Assembly (NCBI GenBank): GCA_035222895.1
Contig: JAVYIG010007169.1
Coordinates: forward strand, 1-64,000
DNA from: Strongylocentrotus droebachiensis
Taxonomy: Eukaryota > Echinodermata > Echinoidea > Camarodonta > Strongylocentrotidae
Direction: 5' to 3'
Length of the DNA: 64,000 nt
Shown here: in pieces, positions 54,001-59,900 of the stretch
Layout: each line of letters begins with the position of its first letter
How positions within the stretch are numbered: position 1 is the stretch's first letter
The notes under the pieces: generated by a model
The model's database searches: none
Seen by the model: only the letters and a program-made list of their open reading frames with translations
Told to the model about the DNA's origin: nothing
Translations under genes and position numbers: made by a program

Positions 54001-56410
54001 TTACACTATGAGCTTATTCATCACAATAGCTTTCAATTTGCTAAGATGTGTTTTGAAAAGGAAATCAATTTTTTATTGGACAAAGTACTGTAAAATTAAA
54101 ATCTTGTTTCAACACCAGTCTTCCTACTCAAGCATGTCACCAATTGACCTGCAAGGAAATATCTTAGATCATCAATCAAATGCAAATATTTTTACCTTTA
54201 ACAGAACCAAACCTTCTCTTTAAAGGCATCGTTTAATATTGTTAAATCTGAGATGCATGGTCCTACCTGTTATCAGTGTCTGTAATATGGGTTTAATATT
54301 GAACCCCTAACAAAATTGCGCTTCAAAATGATCAAGAAGTGCCTCAAAAAAGTAAAAATCTTTGAGTGACCGGTTGTACCATACTCATTTCCCCAAACAG
54401 ACTGTAGTGTTATAAAAGCTGTTAGGAAAACGAAAATGAAATTTCGATTTCCAATCATAAATATCTTGATAATCAGACAGGCGATCGGCTTGTAAAATTC
54501 ATGGGATTCCTGACTGACCTAAATGTTATAATTATGATTGCATCATGAGCTAAATCCAGGATTTTTGTTTAGAATCTGAGACGATACCCAACCCCTTTAA
54601 GAGTGTGGATGCAATCTTCATTTAGTAAAGGCTAACAGTGGGATAAGACTTTTATGAAAACACACTTACCATCTTGTCCATATCTTCTTGCTTCATGGCA
54701 GCCATGTTCTTGCCCAAAAGATCTAAAATCTTGGTGGTAGTCTGCTTTTCATTCGCTGCTTTTTTGGATGACAAGGCTATGGGATATGGGAGTAAGAGAT
54801 AAAAAAAAAACAATCTTATAAAACGGTGCCATTGATTAATATTGGGATCTTATCATACAGTACAATCATTTGTTCATTCATTTTCATTTTTGTTTAACAA
54901 TTAGACCATAGTATCTCCTTTTAAAAATAAATCTTACTCCTCTTTAAACATCAAAAGGAAATTTGTTCCACCTATGGATTTTTTTTGTTAAATTCACAGC
55001 TTTGAGTGTCCTTTTGAGGTCAATTTAATATTTACTAAAAGATACATTCATGTATTCTAACTTCTGAAATGTTTAAAAGGTGATTATCATTTCTCTTCTG
55101 CTAAATTCTTTCAAATTTTCTTTCAAAATCTAGAGTAAAATCCATAGTATGGATACCAATATCAATATCCATTTGCATCAACCAGTGACTAATGTCACCA
55201 TATCAAAATGATCACACATTCAAAGAAATTAACACAAATATGATATCAATATTTATCCACAGAAAGAAATTAACAAATAATGTGTATACTTGTAACTCAC
55301 CAGATTTTAAGCCTTTCATTAGTGGATGACTGGTGACCAGGTGGGATCTAGCAATGGCAGCTCGAAGCTCCAACTCCAAGCTAGAGTTTGCTTGGGTGGT
55401 GAGAAAGATGTGTGGTATCGTCATGGCAACCGCATCATCCACCAGGTGAGGGGCCTTGGAGACGAAGGTTTGGCTGGTGATGATCTGGATTGCTCCTTTG
55501 ACCATGTTGCCCCTGATAATATTGAAAACAAATCCATCTATATAACACTCATACACACATTTCACAGCAATTTACAGACATTAAGCAAATCAGCATAAGA
55601 TTAACAGAAGTTTGTGAACTGCATTGCATAGATAAATTTTGAGAACCTGCTTATAAACGTCCAATGAAGAAGAAAGGTGGACAATTTGCACTATAAACCA
55701 AACCATATTACATGATTTAGACTTGATCAAATTTAACTCGGCTATTTTACTGCCTTGCCAAATAGAAAGAAAATCAAATCCCCAATAAAATGCATGTAAG
55801 CATATTTTAAAGTTCAAATGAACTTTGTGATGTAAGTATGATTCCTACAGACCTTAGCCCCTATTTCACAGGGCCCCTGTCTTATAAAGAGTTGATATTA
55901 ATCGCAACTATGTACATGAGAGAAAGGGGAATTGCAAAATCGGGATTGATTTAGAGGACATGCGATTGATTTGGATCAATCTCAACTCTTTATAAGATGG
56001 GTCCCTGTAGTACATCATATATGAAAATCAAATTATTGTGATCATCACTCCCCCTACACATCCAAACAAGATCTAATGATTTTTAATTTCACACTCATCT
56101 GAAGTCCCTAAAAAAATCATAAGAAATCAGAGAAAAGACTCAAATAAAAAAAAAACTTTCTCAAAAAATCCTTATCCTTTGATGATCTGTATACTTTTAT
56201 ACAAAGCATCAATAACTTGAAAGGCATCATTGTCCTGCGATAGAGAAGAGAAATATAAATGAAAACCAAGACCTGAGTTGATGTCATGTAAATTGTAACT
56301 TACCAATCATTACCATGCTTCTTCTTCCTTTTATTGATGAGTTTCTGGAGAGAAGCAAACACTGGATCCACAGGGAGCAACTCACAAAGGCACTGAAATA
56401 AAAGAAAATG

Positions 56411-56442
<32 letters not shown>

Positions 56443-56889
56443 ATATAGCGCCATTATCCATTTTAATTAAATACTCAAGGCGCTTCAAAATATTAGGGAA
56501 CACATTACATCATGACAAAGAATCGTGTACATCTACATAAGAAAGAAAATGCAAAAATGAAAGAATGAATGTATGACAAGATATAAAACAGGCACTGCAT
56601 ACAGCAATGATTCAAAACTTGTATCACAACATTTAAACAAAAATGATATTAAATATTATATCCTATTTGGTCATTTGTTGTCACTGGTATATTTTCACAG
56701 AGAATGATTTACAAATACAGTCAAACCTCAGAAGTTGAAATTGTAAGCCTTTTCTAAAGAGAAGTTTGAAGTTCAAGTTTCTTCCTTACCTCATCAATCT
56801 GCAGGACAGCACCTACTACAGAGAGGGAATCATCTTGTAGTCTCTGAAGCAGACTCTCCTGGAAAAATGGCTCTAACTCTCCTCCCTTT

Positions 56890-56955
<66 letters not shown>

Positions 56956-59900
56956 GGGGGAAGAATTTAAAAAAAAAATGAAAACAGCATATATGACTAC
57001 ATGGTTATTGAATAGTGATTATATAAGACTACTGATTATCTTGAATAGCATTTAACACTCAAGTTTACATGGTTTGAAAAAAAAATCCTTTAACAATATC
57101 ACAAAATAAAAATATATATGGTAAATTATAAATATATATGGTGAAGAGCCCACTTCAGGGATATTTACATAATGCAACTGTTCTTGCATGGAGTACTGTA
57201 ACTATCGACTAATACTAATATCACTGTAAAAACTATTTGTAGCCGTACAATGGGTACCTAGTACCATGAAATTCCTTGCATGCTTGAGCACCTTTTCATG
57301 GTAGCTTGGCTATTAAAGGCCGGGGTAATGATATGATTGCAGGGCCCTCAGGGAGAACATTATTAATACTGATGAGGCTACCCTGGGTAAACAAGACATA
57401 TTATTATCATTACATATTCATAATGATCCTGGAAATTTTCCTCAAATGAAAACTGTATTGCTTAGAATCCTTCATACATGTGGATAGCATATATTTTCTA
57501 GGTAAAGAGTATCCCAAAGATATAATAATTATAATAATATTCAGCTTTTATATAGCGCTTAATACATCTCGGACGTCTCTAAGTGCTTTACAAATATACT
57601 ATTACCCCGGTCATTGGATTCAGTGCTTGCCCGCACACACTGTGTGCACAATCTCCACTCCCCCGGGGAGCATTCCAGCCAGGCGTTACTTGACGCTCAA
57701 GAATTGTTTGACCAACAATGATGGTCGCATCCTACCGGGTACCCATTTTAACACCTGGGCGGAGAGTAGCAAGTGTAGGTTAATATCTTGCCAAAGGATA
57801 TTAGTGCCGTGTCGGGATTCAAACCCTCGACCTTCGCATCTCCAGTCAAGCACCTTAAACCACTTGACCACGACACTCCCACTATAGTGACAGAATACAA
57901 AAATCTCACAACAAGAGAACAGTCTCAAACTGAATAAATAGTAAGACAGCTACACACCTGTTGAATGAGATTGTGGATGTGATTAACGGCCATTCTTCTC
58001 ACATCTGGATTGGCATGGTTGAGACTCAATACCAGGCTTGTGTTAGCTTCAGGGAGAAGCTGGGAGGGAAGAGATCAGAAAATGAAATGTTAAATCATGT
58101 GGTGTGATGGTTATTTTACCTGACTGCTAAGAAAGCATACTTGTAAAGTAAGCTACAAGGGGACCAACGGCTCTAAGTCCTTTCTGAGGGACTTGTTAAT
58201 TAGGATTAAATCCTCACCAAAGGGCACTAGCACATTGACTTGGTTTCAAACCTGGGACCTCTGGGTTACGAGACCACTGCTCTACCACTGAGCTATCGTG
58301 CCTCCTTATGAAAATAAACTATTTAATCATACCACTTTAATACTGAAATGCTATCAACATTGATATTCATTCTGCTGTGTTTGTACTCAAATAACAAAAA
58401 AGACAATAAATCCAGAGTTTAGTCAACAATAGAGAAAGATAAAAACAAAGTGAAATTGAAATATGAATGACAAGAATTGAAATTGAGAGGAAATAAAATA
58501 GACAAGAAAGAATTTTTCAAAATTTCTCAAAATAAAGAGATACCTTTGAAAGCTATCATCAGCAAATACAGAATGCTACTTTGTATTTCATGATTGTTTT
58601 AAAGATATCAAAATGAAAGGTTATGAGCAAACCTTACAATAACACCCACCACCATGATAGAGAAAGCTGAATTTGTGCCCTTTTCTTATGAGAATTGCCA
58701 TTGGTCTGAATTAATCTAAAACTTTACCATCTCTTAGGTATTGCCCACATCGCCAAGAGGAAAAACCCAATTGATTTTTTTTAAAGTATACAAAAAAAAG
58801 TATTGGGAAAAATAAATAAAAATTACCTGATGTTTCATGCCTCCTGAATACATAGAGACAAAATCCTGGACATACTGCTGCTTATCTTGATCCTCCACCT
58901 CCGCTAGGTAAGACTCAAGAATCAAATCCATTGCTTCGGGAAACCTTGAAATAAAGGCAAAGAAAAAGTATGATTGAAAAGGTAGGGAACTTAGTTTATG
59001 ATTGCTGATACAAGGTTAACTAATTTTGAAACAAATTGTATTTATACATGTGTAGAGGTGTTTTGGTCTAGTAGATAATTCACCAGACTGAGAATCAAAA
59101 GGTACAGGGTTCAAATCCCTGCCAAAATGTTAATCAAAATCGGCCACAATCGACCCGGATGAGGTTAATGGGCACCTGGTATGATTCCTTGAAATCTACT
59201 GTGAGCTGATGACGGTGGAGTTCCAGCCAAGGTAATAATTTCCATAACTCTTTGGGAGTGCATAGGTACATTATTATACAAATAATACATGTTTGCAAGT
59301 GCATTAGTGAATATGCGCTGCACGCAGGTTAAGTCACAATAGAATAACAAACGAGACTTGTAGAGTTCATTGTCCTGCTCACCGTGTCTTAACCAAGAGC
59401 AGTGCATATCACTTATGCACGAGCCAAAAATATATATCATTTGTTTTCTAGGATGGGTCTACAGTACAAGTATAAAGTCGAGAAATCACCAAAGTGCACA
59501 TGGTACAAATTAATGCACACACACATGATCCATATGACGCTTCTCATTGGCTACATTCTTGAACCCATTTAATAAATCATGTGATATGCTGTGCACAAGA
59601 AACACAACATTATTATTCGATCTTTATGTTATGTTTGTCTGTTATTTGTTATACAAAATGCAGAATAAAATAATAATAATAATAATAAAATTTGTATTAC
59701 CTCCTTTCCAAGCTCTGTACCACAGGAGCTATCTTCTCTCTGAGGTCTCTCCTGCGTTCGTCATCGAGGCCATCGGTACATGCAGACACATACCCATGGA
59801 GAAGACACCTAGAAATTGAATGGGAGGATATAGAATGTTGAATTGATGATGAAATACAACAATAATAATAGAATTCTATAGAAGACATTTCTCTAAATGA

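Noticed and set aside
56170..56236. Exon-like stretch DNDAFQVIDALYKSIQIIKG in the HEATR1 intron between exons 9 and 10
   Set aside because: It has a good acceptor but no GT donor before its stop, and exons 9 and 10 already join in frame with the expected conserved sequence.
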